Shown: positions 22,404-31,832, counted from the stretch's first letter. The stretch is 64,000 nucleotides of DNA from Amycolatopsis oliviviridis (GCF_014654365.1 NZ_BNAY01000005.1:1-64000), one strand, 5' to 3'. The notes: generated by a model from the sequence alone, not told the origin. Numbers and translations are program-made.

Positions 22404-24749
22404 ATGCCGGGCTTTCGGCGCAACAACGGGCCGCGCGATCCGGGGGAAGGCGAAACGAACGGTGACGCGACGCTGCCGCCGCTCGACCCGTTCGACCCGA
22501 ATCCTGACAAGCGCTACGAGGTCCCGGCGTCCGAGTTGATGAAGCCGGGGACGACCGGCCTGCTGCGGTGGCGCCGCCAGGCGACCAACGCGCCGATCGT
22601 GCAGGTCGAGGACGCCTACATCACCGGGACGCTCGATCTGCGCGCGGCCGACATCAAGTATCTGTTCCGGTTCGAGCGGTGCCGGTTCGAGCATCCGCCG
22701 GACGTCCGCGAGGCGCATCTGCTCGGGCTCGTGTTCCGCAAGTGCTGGCTGCCCGGGCTCAAGGCGCGCAATCTCCGTACCCGCAACGACGTCCGCCTCA
22801 TCCGCAGTGTCGTGCACGTCGACGGCGAGCACGAGATCGAGGAGACCACGGTCCAGCGTGGCGACGATCGCGAGCGCGGGATGCCGAACGCGGCGGTCAA
22901 CCTCACCGACGCGGTCATCGAGGGCTCGGTCGTGCTGACCCGCACGGTGATCACTCATCCGCGCGGCAAGGCGATCCAGGCCGACCGGGTCAACATCGTC
23001 GGCGCGTTGCTGGCGTATCGGTTGGTGGCCAACGGAGAAGTCCGCATCCCGGGTATGCGGGCAGGCGGTAACGTCAACTTCTCCGGTGCGACGCTGAACA
23101 ACCGGGACGGCTTCGCGCTCAACGGGAACGGGATCCACATCGGCGGCAGCCTGCTGTGCGAAGTGGACAACTACGGGCCCGCCGCGCAGCGGAAACGCTT
23201 CTCCGCCAGTGGGATCATGTTCCTGCCGAGCGCCACTGTGGACAGTGACATCATTTTGCGTGAGGCCAAGCTCTCGGTGAACCAGGCCGGGCCGATCGTC
23301 GTCGACGCGTGGAAGTCGAACGACCCGTACCTCGACCCGCGGCCGGCGCTGGTCGCGGATCGCTCGACGATCAAGGGGAACATCGAGCTGAGCGACGGTA
23401 TGCAGGCGACCGGGACGCTGCGGATGGTCAACGCCCGGATCGGCGGTTCGCTGCGCCTGGCAGGCGCCGAGGTCCAGGTCGTCCGAGGGCAGACCATTCC
23501 CTACTACGATCGCGCGATCCACCTCGACGGCACGACGATCGGCGGCGACCTCGAGGCGACGAGCCTGCGCGTGCCGTCCGGGCAGTTGCGCATGGCCGAC
23601 ATCACCGTCGGCGGCAACGTGCTGGCGTGGAACTCGATGTTCCTGCACCCGCGCCGCGACGTCTTTTCCGCGCGGCGCGCGAAGATCGCGGGCAACTTCC
23701 AGCTCACCGACGCGACCGTCCAGGGCACCTTGCGACTGCAAGGCGCCGAGATCGGCGGCAGCGTGAACCTCTTCGGTACGAGTTTGACCGAGCCCGGTGC
23801 CCGCACCCGCACCAGCTACTCACTCGACGTCCGCACCGCGCGGATCGGCCGGGACCTGATCCTCACCGAGAACAAGGAACGCCCGTTCGTCGCGCAGGGC
23901 GGGGTCAACCTCGATGGCGCGCAGGTCGCGCGGCGCGTCGACTTCCGCGGCGCGCGGCTCGGTTCCTTGCCGCAGCACGGGATCGCGCTCGACGGCAGCG
24001 ATGTCTCGGCCGACGAATTCCTGCTCACGCCCGGTGTCCCGCCGGACGGCCGGATCGTCCTGCGGCGCGCGCATTGCGGGACGCTGGGCGACAACGAGGC
24101 GTTCTGGGCGTCGACGGCGGGGATCGAGCTGGAGGATTTCCGGTACGACGCGCTGCAGGAGGACATCGCGCTCGACGACGACCGGGCGATCGACCATCGG
24201 ATCGTGTTGCTGCGCAAGGCGATGGACGGGTATCGCCCGGGACCGTACGACCAGCTGGCGGCGACGCTGCGCGAGTCCGGAAATGAAGAGCACGCGTCCA
24301 CGGTGCTGCTGAAGAAGCAGCAGTTCCGGTACGTGGCGCTCGCGAAGGGCTTCAAATTCTTCGGGCCTGGCGTGCACGTGTGGAGCTGGTTGCAGCGGTC
24401 GATGGTCGGTTACGGCTTCCGCCCGGTGCGCGCGCTCGGCTGGCTGCTGACGCTGCTCGTGCTCGGCAGCCTGTGGTTCGGGCTCGGTACCGACGACTGC
24501 GTCACCAATCCCAATCTCACGGTGAGCGGGCCGCGGTGCCTGGTCAACCAGGACGACACCGGCCTGCAGTGGAACCCGGTGCTGTACACGATCGACCTCC
24601 TGGTCCCGATCGTCGACTTCGGCAACAAGTCGCGCTGGTACATGCACGGCATGGACAACTGGGTCGCGGCCGGGTTCACCGCGTCGGGCTGGGTGCTGGC
24701 GACGACGGTCGCGGCCGGGATAAGCCGCATGCTCCGGAGGGACAACTGA
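22404..24749 (+). CDS. Large beta-helical repeat protein with C-terminal membrane segments
   Basis: This 781-residue protein is mostly short beta-strand repeats of the kind xAxIxGxLxLxxA (for example AYITGTLDLRAADIKYLF, AVIEGSVVLTRTVI, ARIGGSLRLAGAEV, TTIGGDLEATSLRV). That suggests a long right-handed beta-helix from about 60 to 600. A helical segment follows, then two hydrophobic stretches near the end (ALGWLLTLLVLGSLWFGLG and VAAGFTASGWVLATTVAAGI) with a Cys pair between them. Homologues are often labelled membrane-associated oxidoreductase, but I see no cofactor motif. The start has a GGGAGGGAAG site. Its function is unknown. Confidence 0.75.
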   Translation: MPGFRRNNGPRDPGEGETNGDATLPPLDPFDPNPDKRYEVPASELMKPGTTGLLRWRRQATNAPIVQVEDAYITGTLDLRAADIKYLFRFERCRFEHPPDVREAHLLGLVFRKCWLPGLKARNLRTRNDVRLIRSVVHVDGEHEIEETTVQRGDDRERGMPNAAVNLTDAVIEGSVVLTRTVITHPRGKAIQADRVNIVGALLAYRLVANGEVRIPGMRAGGNVNFSGATLNNRDGFALNGNGIHIGGSLLCEVDNYGPAAQRKRFSASGIMFLPSATVDSDIILREAKLSVNQAGPIVVDAWKSNDPYLDPRPALVADRSTIKGNIELSDGMQATGTLRMVNARIGGSLRLAGAEVQVVRGQTIPYYDRAIHLDGTTIGGDLEATSLRVPSGQLRMADITVGGNVLAWNSMFLHPRRDVFSARRAKIAGNFQLTDATVQGTLRLQGAEIGGSVNLFGTSLTEPGARTRTSYSLDVRTARIGRDLILTENKERPFVAQGGVNLDGAQVARRVDFRGARLGSLPQHGIALDGSDVSADEFLLTPGVPPDGRIVLRRAHCGTLGDNEAFWASTAGIELEDFRYDALQEDIALDDDRAIDHRIVLLRKAMDGYRPGPYDQLAATLRESGNEEHASTVLLKKQQFRYVALAKGFKFFGPGVHVWSWLQRSMVGYGFRPVRALGWLLTLLVLGSLWFGLGTDDCVTNPNLTVSGPRCLVNQDDTGLQWNPVLYTIDLLVPIVDFGNKSRWYMHGMDNWVAAGFTASGWVLATTVAAGISRMLRRDN

Positions 24750-24770
24750 GGGTATTTCACATACCCTCAG
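24746..24770. promoter_or_regulatory. Perfect 10-bp inverted repeat between two genes
   Basis: CTGAGGGTAT (24746-24755) and ATACCCTCAG (24761-24770) form a perfect palindrome with a 5-base spacer. It overlaps the stop codon of the beta-helix gene and ends 14 bases before the SRPBCC start. It may be an mRNA hairpin or an operator; there is no T tract. Confidence 0.5.
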
Positions 24771-24784
24771 TACGGAGGTATGTC

Positions 24785-25249
24785 ATGACTGAACCCAGCG
24801 CCACCGGCAAGATCACGATCGCCGCCCCGCCCGCGAAGGTGTACGCCCTGGTCAGTGACCCGGGCGTGCTCGCGGGCATGGCCGAGGAGTACGAGGGGCA
24901 CCGCTGGGTCGGTGCCGCGAAGGGGGCCGCGGTCGGCGCCAAGTTCCGCGGCCGCAACCGCAACGGGATCCGTCGCTGGAGCACCTTGTCGACGATCACC
25001 GACGCCGACGAGGGCAGGCGGTTCGCGTTCGAGGTGACCACGGTCGCCGGGCTTCCGGTCGCGCGCTGGCAGTACGACATCGAGGCGTCGGACGACGGGT
25101 GCGTGGCCGTGGAGAGCACGTGGGACCGGCGGCCGGGCTGGCTGCGCGGGCCGACGTCGCTGTTCACCGGGATCTGGAAGCGGGACGACGCCAACCGGGC
25201 GAACATCGCCGCGACGCTGGCCCGGCTGAAGGCCGCCGCCGAATCCTGA
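24785..25249 (+). CDS. SRPBCC (START-like) family protein
   Basis: This 154-residue protein has the SRPBCC pattern: an opening strand ITIAAPPAKVYALVSDP, the helix VLAGMAEEY and a long final helix from FTGIWKRDDANRANIAATL. These proteins make a hydrophobic cavity for small ligands, and many of this subtype have no assigned function. ATG 24785 is preceded by a clear GGAGGT. It lies 35 bases after the beta-helix gene on the same strand, so the two may be co-transcribed. Confidence 0.85.
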   Translation: MTEPSATGKITIAAPPAKVYALVSDPGVLAGMAEEYEGHRWVGAAKGAAVGAKFRGRNRNGIRRWSTLSTITDADEGRRFAFEVTTVAGLPVARWQYDIEASDDGCVAVESTWDRRPGWLRGPTSLFTGIWKRDDANRANIAATLARLKAAAES

Positions 25250-25375
25250 CCCCTACCACCACTTTCCCGAATCGCGAAAATAGCGAGGGACCTTTGCTAT
25301 CGCCGGGGGCACATTTGGTGACGCCCGACGCGGCGAATGACCACATGTAGTGGCGCAGAACCGCGAACTCAAGGC

Positions 25376-25392
25376 ATGAACGGTCCGTTCAT
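25376..25392. terminator. ATGAACGG-T-CCGTTCAT palindrome at the SMI1-like gene stop
   Basis: A perfect 8+8 palindrome with a 1-base centre overlaps the stop codon of the minus-strand gene ending at 25389. It shares the word CCGTTCA with the larger hairpin at 40450-40500. It may act as part of a terminator between convergent genes. Confidence 0.45.
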
Positions 25393-25958
25393 TCCACGAA
25401 CCGCGACCAGAACTCGACGGGCCGCGGCCCGCCCGCCGGAGGTGGGCCCAGCGGCTCGTCGCCGAAGTCGTGCCGCAGGTACCCCCGCAGGTCGTAGCCG
25501 TAATAGACGATGTCGGTCTGGTACACCGAAAACACCGGATATCCCGTGCTCCCGGCGATCCCGGGCAGATACCGATGCCCGCAGACGGGCACGAGCTGCG
25601 GCACTCGCGCGAGGTGCGAGCGGGCTCGCGAAAGCGCGTCGGCCAGGTCGATCGGGCGCATGCCCCAGTCCGGCAGCCAGAAGTTGTTGTGTTCGACGTC
25701 GTACAGCACCCCGTCGACCGGCCAGTCCAGCCGTTTCCGCAGCTGGTCGGGGTTGCCGCAGCGCCAGTCCGGCCAGCGGTCGCCGATCGGCACCCCGGCG
25801 GACAGGAAGGTCCGGTGGTCGGCGGCGAACCGGAAGCCGAAACGTGCTTCGACGTCGTCGAGCTCGGCCTCGCTCAACCCGGGACGCACGGGTTCGGCCA
25901 AGCTCGCCTGGAGGTCGTGTGCCTCCTCGATGGTGAAGGCGTGCTCAACAGTGGACAT
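25389..25958 (-). CDS. SMI1/KNR4-like domain protein
   Basis: This 189-residue protein resembles the SMI1/KNR4 (SUKH) superfamily: PGLSEAELDDVEARFGFRFAADHRTFLSAG is the typical opening, and the Trp-rich middle and VFSVYQTDIVYYGYDLRGYL fit the fold. SUKH proteins are often immunity proteins of toxin systems, but no toxin gene lies beside it, so a stand-alone role is equally possible. ATG 25958 (MSTVEHAF) fits the domain start better than an upstream in-frame ATG. Confidence 0.75.
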   Translation of the reverse strand: MSTVEHAFTIEEAHDLQASLAEPVRPGLSEAELDDVEARFGFRFAADHRTFLSAGVPIGDRWPDWRCGNPDQLRKRLDWPVDGVLYDVEHNNFWLPDWGMRPIDLADALSRARSHLARVPQLVPVCGHRYLPGIAGSTGYPVFSVYQTDIVYYGYDLRGYLRHDFGDEPLGPPPAGGPRPVEFWSRFVE

Positions 25959-26071
25959 GTGTTCGAGCGTAAATTGCGCACCGCGCAAGCGCCTTCTCTT
26001 TTAACGCCGGCCGAGCGCGGCGGCGAAAACGGGATGAAGAGCGCACCGTCCCGGCGGTAGCGTCCGGGATC

Positions 26072-26667
26072 GTGAGCTTCGAAGACGACCCGGCCGACGG
26101 CTGGTTCCCCGAGAGCGTCGCCACGGCCTACGACGACCCAGGCGGCGACGCGGTCGAGGTCACGATCGGCGACATGACGACCACGCGGGTGGCGGGCGAG
26201 TTTCGCTGGTCTTCCTGGTGTTCAACACGATCGGCAACGTGACCACCCAGGACGGCCAGGTCGACGTCTTCCGCAACGCGGCGGCGCATCTGCGGCCCGG
26301 CGGCCTGTTCGTCGTCGACGTGGGCCTGCCGGACCTGCGCCGCATGCCGCCCGGGCAGGACGTCGTCCCCTTCGCGATGGACCACGACGCCGGCTACGTC
26401 GGGTTCGACCAGTACGACGTGGTCACGCAGCGGTTCACCTCGAACCACGTGACCGTGTCACCGGACGGGACGGGGCGGTTCCGCCGCATCCCCTTCCGCT
26501 TCGTCTGGCCCGCCGAGCTGGACCTCATGGCCCGGATCGCCGGAATGCGCCCGAAGCACCGCTGGGCGGATTGGGCCCGTTCGGACTTCACCGCCGAGAG
26601 CACGGGGCACGTATCGGTCTGGGAGAAGGTCTCTCATCACCCACATGAGGCTCCTCCTCTGGGGTGA
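26072..26667 (+). pseudogene. Broken class I SAM-dependent methyltransferase
   Basis: From GTG 26072 the frame reads SFEDDPADGWFPESVATAYDDPGGDAVEVTIGD in family style, but the central block carrying the SAM-binding GxGxG motif is missing between AYDD and PGGD. Near 26201-26206 one base is lost (GAG-TT-TCG-CTG), and the rest (LVFLVFNTIGNVTTQDGQVD ... ESTGHVSVWEKV) continues in another frame to the stop at 26667. The two lesions make a functional enzyme very unlikely. The C-terminal part alone is open from 26218. Confidence 0.8.
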
Positions 26668-26729
26668 GCTCGCCCTCTCAACGCCTGGACGACGGAACAG
26701 AGCGGCGACCCGTGTAGTTCACTCATGGC

Positions 26730-28565
26730 GTGACTTCTCCACGAACGCAGTCCCGCGTGCGGGCGCCCGAGCTCGCCGGTGACGGGTGGCTCAACACCGG
26801 CGGCGAACGGCTCACGCTGGCCGGGCTGCGCGGCCGCGTCGTCCTGCTGGACTTCTGGACCAGCGGCTGCGTCAACTGCCTGCACGTGCTGGACGAACTG
26901 CGCCCGCTGGAGGCCGAGTTCGCCGACGTCCTGGTGACCATCGGCGTGCATTCGCCCAAGTTCCTGCACGAGGGCGAGGCGGCCGCGATCGAGGCCGCCG
27001 TGCGCCGCTACGAGGTGCACCACCCGGTCCTCAACGACCCCAAGATGGCCACCTGGTCGCAGTACGCGGTCAAGGCGTGGCCGACGCTGGTCGTCGTCGA
27101 CCCCGAGGGGTACGTCGTCCACGTCGCCGCCGGTGAGGGGCACGCCGAGGCGCTGCGCCGGGTGATCGCCGACCTCGTCGCGACCCACGAGGCCAAGGGC
27201 ACGCTCCGCCGCGGCGGCAGCCCGTACGTCCCGGCCGAGGAGCAGCGCGCCGAACTGCGTTTCCCGAGCAAGGCCGTCACCACCGCCGAGGGCCGGATCC
27301 TGGTCGCCGACACCGGCAACCACTCCATCGTCGAGTTCGCGTCCGACGGCGAGACGATCATCCGCCGCTTCGGCAGCGGCGCCCGCGGCGCGCAGGACGG
27401 ACCGTTCGACCTGGCGAGTTTCACCGAGCCGTCCGGGATCACCCTGCTGCCGTACGAGGTCGCGGAGCGAGCGGGCTACCACGCCGTCGTCGCCGACACC
27501 GCCGGTCACCGGCTGCGCGGCATCGACCTGATCACCGGCGAGGTCTCCACGGTCGCCGGCACCGGCCGCCAGTGGCGCGACGGTGTCGACACCGGCAAGG
27601 CGCTCGACATCGACCTCACGAGCCCCTGGGACGTCGCCTGGTGGGGGCCCGCGGGCGGGGTCGTGGTCGCCATGGCCGGCAACCACACGTTGAGCGTGTT
27701 CGAGCCGGTCTCGGGCACCATCCGCCGCTTCGCCGGTACGACGGTCGAAGGCCTGCGAGACGGCGACGTCCACGAAGCGTTCTTCGCGCAGACGTCCGGC
27801 CTCGCGCCCGACAGGCAGAAGCTGTGGCTCGCGGACGCGGAGACGTCGGCGCTGCGCTGGATCGAGCCCGAGGGCGAGACGTTCACCGTGCACACGGCGG
27901 TCGGCGTCGACCTGTTCTCGTTCGGCCACGTCGACGGACCGGCCGATCAGGCGCTCCTGCAGCATCCGCTCGGCCTCGCCGTGCTGCCCGGCGACACCAT
28001 CGCGATCGCCGACACCTACAACGGCGCGGTCCGCCGCTACGACCCGTTCACCCGCCGGGTGACCACGCTGGCGACAGGGCTCGCGGAGCCGTCCGGCCTG
28101 CTGGTGCACGACGGAGAACTGCTGGTCGTCGAGTCGGCGGGCAGCCGGATCGGGCCGGTGCCGCTCGGCGAGCAGGCCGTGGCCGGGGACGCGCACGCGG
28201 TCCGCCGCCCGCCGACCGTGCTCGCGCCGGGTGAGCTGGAGTTCTCCGTCGTCTTCACCCCGCCGCCCGGCGAGAAGCTCGATGACCGTTTCGGCCCGTC
28301 GACGCGGCTGGAGATCAGTGCTTCCCCGCCGGAACTGCTCGCCGAAGGCGCGGGGGTCGGCACGGACCTGTTCCGCAAGCTCCGCTTCGCCGAGGGAGCC
28401 ACCGGAGGTGTCCTGCAGGTCGTCGCGCAGGCCGCGAGCTGTGACGACGGGGGCGAGCATCCCGCCTGCCGCATCACCCGGCAGGACTGGGGTGTGCCGG
28501 TGCGGTTCGAAAACGGTGGAGAAAGCGCGCTGAGCCTGGTCATGGCGGGGGACCCGGGAAAGTAG
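26730..28565 (+). CDS. Thioredoxin-like domain fused to NHL repeats
   Basis: This 611-residue protein starts with a thioredoxin/TlpA-like domain (about 10-160) holding the redox pair CVNC (47-50) in DFWTSGCVNCLHVL and the cis-Pro region KAWPTLVVV. From about 175 on, NHL-type beta-propeller repeats follow (ILVADTGNHSIVEFASDG, VVADTAGHRLRGIDL, IAIADTYNGAVRRYDP). There is no signal peptide, so it is probably cytoplasmic. Animal NHLRC2 has the same architecture. Its substrate is unknown. It starts at GTG and leads into the GroES-like gene ten bases after its stop. Confidence 0.85.
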   Translation: MTSPRTQSRVRAPELAGDGWLNTGGERLTLAGLRGRVVLLDFWTSGCVNCLHVLDELRPLEAEFADVLVTIGVHSPKFLHEGEAAAIEAAVRRYEVHHPVLNDPKMATWSQYAVKAWPTLVVVDPEGYVVHVAAGEGHAEALRRVIADLVATHEAKGTLRRGGSPYVPAEEQRAELRFPSKAVTTAEGRILVADTGNHSIVEFASDGETIIRRFGSGARGAQDGPFDLASFTEPSGITLLPYEVAERAGYHAVVADTAGHRLRGIDLITGEVSTVAGTGRQWRDGVDTGKALDIDLTSPWDVAWWGPAGGVVVAMAGNHTLSVFEPVSGTIRRFAGTTVEGLRDGDVHEAFFAQTSGLAPDRQKLWLADAETSALRWIEPEGETFTVHTAVGVDLFSFGHVDGPADQALLQHPLGLAVLPGDTIAIADTYNGAVRRYDPFTRRVTTLATGLAEPSGLLVHDGELLVVESAGSRIGPVPLGEQAVAGDAHAVRRPPTVLAPGELEFSVVFTPPPGEKLDDRFGPSTRLEISASPPELLAEGAGVGTDLFRKLRFAEGATGGVLQVVAQAASCDDGGEHPACRITRQDWGVPVRFENGGESALSLVMAGDPGK

Positions 28566-28575
28566 AGTCTCACCT

Positions 28576-28899
28576 GTGTCAGACGGGCCGAAACTCGAAA
28601 TTCAGATGCTGCAGGACAGGGTGCTCGTGAAGCTGTCCCCCGAGGACGGGGAGCGCCGGAGCTCCGGCGGCATCGTCATCCCCGCCACCGCGCAAGTGGC
28701 GCGACGGCTGGCGTGGGGTGATGTACTGGGCGTGGGCAACAGTGTGCGGAACGTCAAGACCGGCGACCGCGTGCTGTTCAACCCGGAGGACCAGCACGAG
28801 GTCGAGATCCAGGGCGAGGGACACCTGGTGATGAGGGAGCGGGACATCCACGCCGTGGCGACCGAGCGGACCGAACACGGCACGGGGTTGTACCTGTAG
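28576..28899 (+). CDS. GroES-like co-chaperonin
   Basis: This 107-residue protein has the GroES beta-barrel pattern: LQDRVLVKLSPEDGERRSSGGIVIP (with the mobile-loop position) and GDRVLFNPED. It differs from canonical GroES in the loop and in the acidic C-terminus, and no groEL gene is adjacent, so it is a second, divergent copy. Its start is a GTG with a weak ribosome site, shortly after the thioredoxin-NHL gene, so the two could be co-expressed. Confidence 0.75.
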   Translation: MSDGPKLEIQMLQDRVLVKLSPEDGERRSSGGIVIPATAQVARRLAWGDVLGVGNSVRNVKTGDRVLFNPEDQHEVEIQGEGHLVMRERDIHAVATERTEHGTGLYL

Positions 28900-28927
28900 C
28901 TCCAGCCCGTGGGAGGGGTGGTGAGAG

Positions 28928-30787
28928 TTGGTACGCGATGACCACGAAGAGCCGGGCACCGACCTGTTCACCGACGAACTCCTCCCGGACCCGGACGAAG
29001 CTCCGGAAAACGACGAAGGCCTGGTAGACGAGCTCTTCCAAGGCGACAGGGTGGTGCATCCGCCATCCACGCCCGCGTCGAGGTTCCGCAAGGGGCTCGG
29101 CAAGGCCCTCATGGCCGCCGGGGTGCTCATGGGCCTGTTCGTGCTCGCGTACGCGGCCGATCTGATCGTCAGCGCCGGGGACGTCCCGCGTGGCGTCACC
29201 GTCGCGGGGATCGACGTCGGCGGCCTCACGCACAAGGCGGCCGAGTCGAAGCTTCGCCGTGAGCTGGAGCCGAGGCTGATCGAGCCGGTGCGGGTGCGGG
29301 CGGGTGACGTCCACACGGTCCTGTACCCGACGTCGTCCGGTCTCGGCCTGGACTGGCCGCAGACGCTGGGCCGCGCCGGTCACCAGCCGCTGAGCCCGTA
29401 CACGCGGCTGATGTCGTTCTTCACCAGCCGCGAGGTCGGCGTCGTCACCTGGACGGACGCGCCGAAGCTCGAAAAGACCGTCTCCGACCTCGCCGCGGCG
29501 CAGCTGAACCGTCCGCCGATCGAAGGTGACATCACCTTCCGGCCCATCGCGGGCACCGACGGCGGAATCGCCGCGGCCGCGGTCGAACCGCGGGCGGGCC
29601 AGACACTCGCCGACCTGAAGGCCGCGGTCACCGCGGTCACCGACGGCTGGCTGAGCGACGGCGGTGTCGAGCTGAAGGTGAACGTCGCGCCGGTGAAGGC
29701 GAACTCGCCGGGCGTGCACGCGGCGCTCGACAAGATCGTCACCCCGGCGGTCGCGAAGCCGCTCCTGATCCGCGGCGAAGGCAAGGACGCGACGCTGAAA
29801 CCGGACGCGATCGCGGGGTCCTTCCAGTTCGCCGCGCGCGACGACGGCAACCTCGAAGTCCGCATCGACCAGGGAAAACTCCGGGCCGCGGCGCAGCCGC
29901 AGCTCAAGGACACCGAGACCGACGGCGCGGACGCGCAGATCGTCTTCGTCGGTGACAGGCCCGCGGTGCAGCCGTCGAAGGACGCGAGGAAGGTCAACTG
30001 GGACCTCACGTTCTCCACGCTGACCACGACGCTCGCCAAGAGCGAGGACCGTGAGCTGAAAGCGGTCTACGACGCCAGCAGCCCGGTCGTCAGCACCGAC
30101 GCGGCGAACGTCCTCGGCATCAACGAGGTCATCGGCGAGTTCACCACGTCCGGCCTGAGCGGGCCGGCGATGACGAACGTGCAGGCGCTGGCCGGCCGTG
30201 TCTCCGGTGCCATCGTGAAACCGAACGAGACGTTCAGCCTCGGCGCGCGGTCCGGGGCGAGGACGGCCGACGCGGGTTACGTCCCAGCACCGGCGAACGA
30301 GGACGGCACCGGACCGGTCGTGGTCGGCGGCGGCGTCTCGCAGCTCGCGACGACGCTCTACAACGCCGCGTACCTGGCCGGGCTGGCCGACGGCGGGCAT
30401 CTGGAGCACGACCACTACCTGGACCGCTATCCGGGCGCGCGCGACGTGAAGGCGATCAACGACGACGGTTCGCCCGTCGAGATGCAGATCGTCAACGACG
30501 CCCCGACCGGCATCGCGATCCAGGTGATCCCCGCGAACGGCTCGGTGACCGTGCGGATCTGGGGCACGAAACGCTTTTCGGTCCAGAGCGTCGGCGGCGA
30601 GCGGCATTCCTACGTTCCCCAGCCGGTGCGGGTCGGATCGGGTCCCGGCTGCGTGCCGGATCCCGGTGCCGCCGGGTTCGGCACCTCGGACACCCGCGTC
30701 CTCGTCGACGTCGTCACCGGCACGGAGGTCCGCCGGGAGACGCGGAACGCGACCTACTCGCCGCGTGCCGCGGTCATCTGCGGCTGA
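28928..30787 (+). CDS. VanW family membrane protein
   Basis: This 619-residue protein has an acidic cytoplasmic N-terminus (about 1-55), one membrane helix (about 58-80, ALMAAGVLMGLFVLAYAADL), two peptidoglycan-binding-4-type domains, and a C-terminal VanW domain (about 390-560, with KPNETFSLGARSG, GVSQLATTLYNAAYLAGL and HDHYLDRYPGARD). It is likely anchored in the membrane with the bulk outside, near the cell wall. VanW was named from vancomycin-resistance clusters, but its activity is unknown. The start is best taken as TTG 28928 after GGGAGGGG. Confidence 0.82.
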   Translation: MVRDDHEEPGTDLFTDELLPDPDEAPENDEGLVDELFQGDRVVHPPSTPASRFRKGLGKALMAAGVLMGLFVLAYAADLIVSAGDVPRGVTVAGIDVGGLTHKAAESKLRRELEPRLIEPVRVRAGDVHTVLYPTSSGLGLDWPQTLGRAGHQPLSPYTRLMSFFTSREVGVVTWTDAPKLEKTVSDLAAAQLNRPPIEGDITFRPIAGTDGGIAAAAVEPRAGQTLADLKAAVTAVTDGWLSDGGVELKVNVAPVKANSPGVHAALDKIVTPAVAKPLLIRGEGKDATLKPDAIAGSFQFAARDDGNLEVRIDQGKLRAAAQPQLKDTETDGADAQIVFVGDRPAVQPSKDARKVNWDLTFSTLTTTLAKSEDRELKAVYDASSPVVSTDAANVLGINEVIGEFTTSGLSGPAMTNVQALAGRVSGAIVKPNETFSLGARSGARTADAGYVPAPANEDGTGPVVVGGGVSQLATTLYNAAYLAGLADGGHLEHDHYLDRYPGARDVKAINDDGSPVEMQIVNDAPTGIAIQVIPANGSVTVRIWGTKRFSVQSVGGERHSYVPQPVRVGSGPGCVPDPGAAGFGTSDTRVLVDVVTGTEVRRETRNATYSPRAAVICG

Positions 30788-30790
30788 GCC

Positions 30791-31507
30791 TCACCGCAGC
30801 ACCATGCAGCCGCGGGCCTCGAAGTCCGCGAGCCATGGCGGCTCCCGGAGGTCCTTGTTCCACCGCAGATCCAGTTTGTCCAATTTGGACAGCCGAGTGA
30901 GAGAGGACGGCAGCGAGACGAGCCGGTTCTCGCGCAGGTCCAGCTGGCGCAATTCGCTCAGCTCGCCGATCGAGGAAGGCAAGGACGTCAGCCGGTTCTT
31001 CCGCAGATGCAGCTCGCGCAACGTGGAAAGCGTGCCCAGCGATTCCGGGATTTCGGTCAACCCGTTGCCGTACAGCCGAAGTTCTCGAAGCGCGGTCAGT
31101 CCGGAGAGGTCTTCCGGCAGCTTCGAGATGCGATTGTCCGTGCACCCCAGGTACTTCAGCCGCCCGAGCGAGCACAGCGCGACCGGGAATTCGGTCAGCT
31201 CGTTGTCGCTCACGTAGAGGTATTCCGTCAGCCCGGCGAGCTCGCCGAGCTCGTCCGGGAGGGCCGTGAGCTCGTTGTGCCCCAGGTCCAGCGTGTGCAG
31301 CCGCCGCAGGGCGCCGATCGCGGGCGAGACGGAGGTCAGCCGGTTCGTGGCCAGGTTCAGCACCCGGAGCCCGGTGAGCGACCACAGGTCGTCGGGAACG
31401 GAGGTCAGCCGGTTGTCGTAGAGGTCCAGGTATTCGAGCGATGCCGGGAGCGGGACACCGGACAGGGAGGTCAGCCCCTGGCCACTGAGTTCGAGTCGAG
31501 TGGTCAC
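30791..31507 (-). CDS. Leucine-rich repeat protein
   Basis: The 238 residues consist almost wholly of about nine 23-residue LRR units with the pattern LxxLxLxxNxLxxLPxxIGxL (for example LDLYDNRLTSVPDDLWSLTG and LHLRKNRLTSLPSSIGEL). No signal peptide, kinase or other domain is present. Such proteins form curved binding surfaces; the partner here is unknown. It is convergent with vanW (four bases between stops). Confidence 0.85.
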   Translation of the reverse strand: MTTRLELSGQGLTSLSGVPLPASLEYLDLYDNRLTSVPDDLWSLTGLRVLNLATNRLTSVSPAIGALRRLHTLDLGHNELTALPDELGELAGLTEYLYVSDNELTEFPVALCSLGRLKYLGCTDNRISKLPEDLSGLTALRELRLYGNGLTEIPESLGTLSTLRELHLRKNRLTSLPSSIGELSELRQLDLRENRLVSLPSSLTRLSKLDKLDLRWNKDLREPPWLADFEARGCMVLR

Positions 31508-31538
31508 AGGGGCCGACCGTAGCCCTCGTCAGCTCGGG

Positions 31539-31832
31539 TCAGGTCGAGGCGTGATGCCCGCCCTTGACCTTCGCGTAGATCGCGGACGCGGCGATCACAC
31601 CGACGACCGCGGCGCCGACCTGGAAAGCGTGCCGGATCCAGTCGATGCCCGGGGTGTCGCGGACCCCGAACACGCCGGCCAGCCAGTTGCCGATGAAGGC
31701 GGCGACGATACCGACGACGATCGTCAGCCACATCGGGATCTTCTGATCGCCGGACGCGAGCATCCGGCCGATGACACCGAGGATCAGCCCGACCACGATC
31801 GTGGTGATGATGCCCCAAAGGCCACCCAACAT
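31539..31832 (-). CDS. GlsB/YeaQ/YmgE family membrane protein
   Basis: This 97-residue protein has three hydrophobic helices with the glycine-rich spacing of the GlsB/YeaQ (transglycosylase-associated) family: GIITTIVVGLILGVIGRML, then PMWLTIVVGIVAAFIGNWLAG, then VGAAVVGVIAASAIY. Members are stress-induced inner-membrane proteins without known enzymatic activity. A GGAGGAACC ribosome site precedes the ATG. Confidence 0.85.
   Translation of the reverse strand: MLGGLWGIITTIVVGLILGVIGRMLASGDQKIPMWLTIVVGIVAAFIGNWLAGVFGVRDTPGIDWIRHAFQVGAAVVGVIAASAIYAKVKGGHHAST

Noticed and set aside
22002..23741. 579-codon minus-strand frame over the beta-helix protein
   Set aside because: Low-complexity Arg/Val/Asp translation and overlap with a coherent repeat protein on the plus strand.
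25389..26667. SMI1-like gene plus methyltransferase as a toxin-immunity pair
   Set aside because: The neighbour is a decayed SAM methyltransferase, not a toxin, and the genes are divergent; no polymorphic-toxin features were seen.
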